DNA from: Candidatus Avelusimicrobium faecicola
Lineage (GTDB): Bacteria > Elusimicrobiota > Elusimicrobia > Elusimicrobiales > Elusimicrobiaceae
Length of the DNA stretch: 22,909 bases
Direction of reading: 5' to 3'
Assembly (NCBI GenBank): GCA_900540405.1
Contig: UQFW01000019.1
Coordinates: 1-22,909, forward strand
The notes beneath the pieces are model-generated. The model was given only the letters and a program-made list of their open reading frames with translations, made no database searches and was not told the DNA's origin. Of the stretch, positions 21,712 through 22,909 are shown in pieces (positions within the stretch are counted from its first letter, which is position 1; each line of letters begins with the position of its first letter). Both the position numbers and the translations under genes were made by a program.

Positions 21712-21802
21712 ATACGCCCGAGAAAAAAACAAAATTGGTGCCGTTGGCATAGGAACGGCGGCGCGGGGACAGGTTAAACCCAAAACCGAGGAGGGCCTAT
21801 GA
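21704..21802 (+). CDS. Small 32-residue ORF coupled to fibre and next gene
   Basis: It reads MLKYAREKNKIGAVGIGTAA and then 12 more residues ending EEGL. It overlaps the fibre stop by eight bases, has AAAGGAG (21691-21697) seven bases ahead, and ends in an ATGA overlap with the following gene. The strong ribosome site and the coupling suggest that it is translated. No function is recognisable; it may serve mainly as a coupling ORF. Confidence 0.55.
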   Translation: MLKYAREKNKIGAVGIGTAARGQVKPKTEEGL

Positions 21803-22023
21803 ACCCGGACAAAGTAAAAGGTTGGATGTGGCTGGCGGGAGTGATTGGCGCGGCGGCTTTTTGGTGTTTTACCATTTACGGCCTGCCGCCGCGGGTGGAT
21901 AAGTTGGAGCGCACGGTAGCCGAACACGAACGCAAAATGACGGAAACCGGCGTTAAGGTGGATATTATCCTTGACGACGTAAAAACCATTAAAGGATTTA
22001 TTTTAACCCGTTCGGCCCGGTAA
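21799..22023 (+). CDS. Small membrane protein with coiled coil (lysis-module candidate)
   Basis: A 74-residue protein with one N-terminal transmembrane segment (MWLAGVIGAAAFWCFTIYGL, residues 10-29) and then a charged coiled coil with heptad-like spacing (VDKLERTVAEHERKMTET and VDIILDDVKTIKGFIL). This layout is common among small phage proteins near holins. GAGGAGG at 21788-21794 gives a strong ribosome site. Together with the next two genes it forms a membrane and lysis cluster. It could be a holin, an antiholin or a virion-associated membrane protein. Confidence 0.6.
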   Translation: MNPDKVKGWMWLAGVIGAAAFWCFTIYGLPPRVDKLERTVAEHERKMTETGVKVDIILDDVKTIKGFILTRSAR

Positions 22024-22046
22024 GGCCGCGGGAAAAGGAGGAGTGT

Positions 22047-22259
22047 ATGGAACACATCAAAGAAGCAGTGGTATGGTTAAAAACCAATTGGGACAGCGTA
22101 CTGGCCCTGTGGGCGTGCTTAATCGGCGCGGCGGAAATTATCGTGAAATGGTGCGATAGTGCGCGTGCTATTGCGGTGGTGGAAAAAATCCGCACCGTGG
22201 CCGTCAAGCTGATTAGCTGGCTGACGAAGTTCGGCTTTGAAGCCAAGAAGGCCCTATGA
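22047..22259 (+). CDS. Small hydrophobic protein, holin candidate
   Basis: A 70-residue protein with a hydrophobic helix (SVLALWACLIGAAEIIVKWC, about residues 17-36) and an amphipathic C-terminal half (VVEKIRTVAVKLISWLTKFG). Size, charge at the end (EAKKAL) and location just before the spanin pair fit a holin, which would form holes in the inner membrane at lysis time. This is inference from context. AGGAGGAG at 22036-22043 is the ribosome site, and its stop overlaps the next start as ATGA. Confidence 0.55.
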   Translation: MEHIKEAVVWLKTNWDSVLALWACLIGAAEIIVKWCDSARAIAVVEKIRTVAVKLISWLTKFGFEAKKAL

Positions 22260-22468
22260 GCCTGTTTTTGGCGGGAGCCCTGGGGCTTATATTGTTTGGC
22301 GCGGCGTGCTTTTGTGCGGGGGCCTATCGGGCAGAAAAAACGGCCCTTAAAAAGAACGCCGCCCGGCAACGGCAGGAGGAAAAACGCTATGAAAAAATTA
22401 AAATGGGGGTTTCTGTTTTGCCTGGGGATGATTTGCGCAAACGCTTGCGCCAGTTATCCGGCAAGTAA
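22256..22468 (+). CDS. i-spanin-like (Rz-type) protein
   Basis: A 70-residue protein with an N-terminal membrane anchor (LFLAGALGLILFGAACFCAG, residues 3-22) followed by a charged helix (YRAEKTALKKNAARQRQEEK), the plan of an inner-membrane spanin subunit. It contains the start of a second gene in another frame (22389), just as Rz contains Rz1. Spanins join inner and outer membrane at the last step of lysis of Gram-negative cells, in keeping with the presumed diderm host. Identification is by architecture only. Confidence 0.62.
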   Translation: MSLFLAGALGLILFGAACFCAGAYRAEKTALKKNAARQRQEEKRYEKIKMGVSVLPGDDLRKRLRQLSGK

Positions 22469-22601
22469 TGCTACCGCCTGCCGCGTAGCGTTTGACTATG
22501 CGGACCCGGCGGTGCCTTTGCTAAACGAGCAAAACGCGCGCGCCCTGCTGACGTTGCATTGTGTGTGTGAGCCGGGCTCCGGCGTGTGCAAAAAACGCTG
22601 A
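22389..22601 (+). CDS. o-spanin-like (Rz1-type) embedded protein
   Basis: A 70-residue protein starting inside the i-spanin-like gene in the +1 frame (80-base overlap). MKKLKWGFLFCLGMICANAC is a signal sequence; Cys20 (or Cys16) could be the lipidated residue, though the lipobox is weak. The mature part has four more Cys (TACRVAFDY and LHCVCEPGSGVC) that could form disulfides, and an LNEQNARALL segment. AGGAGG-like bases (GCAGGAGG, 22372-22379) lie nine bases upstream. Embedded arrangement plus signal sequence support an outer-membrane spanin. A terminator follows. Confidence 0.58.
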   Translation: MKKLKWGFLFCLGMICANACASYPASNATACRVAFDYADPAVPLLNEQNARALLTLHCVCEPGSGVCKKR

Positions 22602-22623
22602 GCCTGGTTTGATAATGAAAAAG

Positions 22624-22646
22624 CCCCGCGCCCCGCGGGGTTTTTT
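22624..22646 (+). terminator. Intrinsic terminator closing the phage late genes
   Basis: CCCCGCG (22624-22630) pairs with CGCGGGG (22634-22640), loop CCC, followed by TTTTTT (22641-22646); an A-run to the left makes it usable in both directions. Confidence 0.85.
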
Positions 22647-22648
22647 AT

Positions 22649-22693
22649 GGGGTTGCACCCCAAACCCGCCTTACTTTTTTTCATTGCAAAAAA
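22649..22693. repeat. 45-base dispersed repeat, copy 1
   Basis: It consists of a small GGGG/CCCC hairpin, CAAACCCGCCTTAC, a T-run, CATTGC and an A-run. It recurs at 22775-22819 with about five differences. The T-run and A-run are complementary and can fold back. Confidence 0.8.
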
Positions 22694-22774
22694 GACCCTG
22701 CGGGCCGCACCTTGCAGGCCGCACCCTGTGCGGGCGGCCTTTGCAAAAAGCCAGCACCCCGAGCTTTTACTCTT

Positions 22775-22819
22775 GGGGCGGCGCCCCAAACCTGCCTTAC
22801 TTTTTTTCATTGCAAAAAA
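22775..22819. repeat. 45-base dispersed repeat, copy 2
   Basis: Second copy of the element. Here TTAC and the T-run (22797-22807) pair with the A-run and GTAA (22814-22824) around CATTGC, making a long A/T hairpin. The region 22602-22909 holds no credible gene besides the terminator and these repeats; the 80 bases after copy 2 show nothing I can name. Confidence 0.8.
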
Positions 22820-22909
22820 AGTAAGCAAAAAAGCTAGCCCCCTGGGAACCTATAAAACCTATTTTGAGCCGGGCGTTTTACAACTCCCTACGGTCAAACA
22901 AATAAAACG

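Noticed and set aside
22561..22824. 87-codon plus-strand frame over the right-end repeats
   Set aside because: It overlaps the terminator and both repeat copies, has no ribosome site and encodes repetitive low-complexity sequence.

Overview
The window looks like a chromosome segment of a gut-type member of the phylum Elusimicrobiota that carries the virion (late) half of a podovirus-type prophage. The host assignment is an inference. It rests mainly on the type IV pilin-like gene at the left end, whose N-terminus ([20 protein letters not shown]) and Cys-rich tail resemble the large pilin families of Elusimicrobium, and on the AT-rich intergenic regions with strong sigma70-like promoters beside GC-rich genes.

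Left part (1-3,700), host or host-like: a pilin; a terminator; about 430 bases with no convincing gene; a helix-turn-helix regulator on the minus strand; a striking intergenic region with two overlapping divergent promoters and about 290 bases of strongly structured, apparently non-coding sequence; and a YfcC/DcuC-type transporter on the minus strand. A small reading frame with four 33-base tandem repeats (3,704-4,156) leads up to the phage genes.

Phage part (4,134-22,646): a consensus promoter followed at once by a hairpin plus T-rich run opens the terminase operon (TerS, TerL). A cassette of two secreted ChaN/TraB-type proteins sits between TerL and the portal. It has its own terminator, its own probable promoter and a closing hairpin, which is typical moron architecture. 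A second perfect consensus promoter at 8,492 restarts transcription. It reads through a minus-strand 60-residue membrane protein gene into the virion genes: portal (T7 gp8-like), Bbp19-like protein, scaffold, major capsid, Bbp16-like cement protein, an AT-rich repeat island, gp11-like tail tube A, gp12-like tail tube B/nozzle, a second minus-strand membrane-protein moron, then gp13-, gp14- and gp15-like ejection proteins and a T7-type tail fibre. The tail fibre tip looks like a swapped module. The right end is a run of small translationally coupled genes: a 32-residue ORF, two small membrane proteins and an embedded i-spanin/o-spanin pair. A good terminator closes it. The last 260 bases hold a dispersed 45-base repeat and no gene.

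How it works together: the phage genes make a short-tailed virion with head packaging (TerS/TerL/portal), shell (scaffold, capsid, cement), tail (gp11/gp12-like), ejection proteins and a fibre, plus spanin-based lysis. The inserted cargo genes have their own signals and may be expressed in the lysogen. No integrase, replication gene or recognisable endolysin is in the window, so the phage is either truncated or continues outside. All functional names come from reading translated sequence and motifs; no database search was run.
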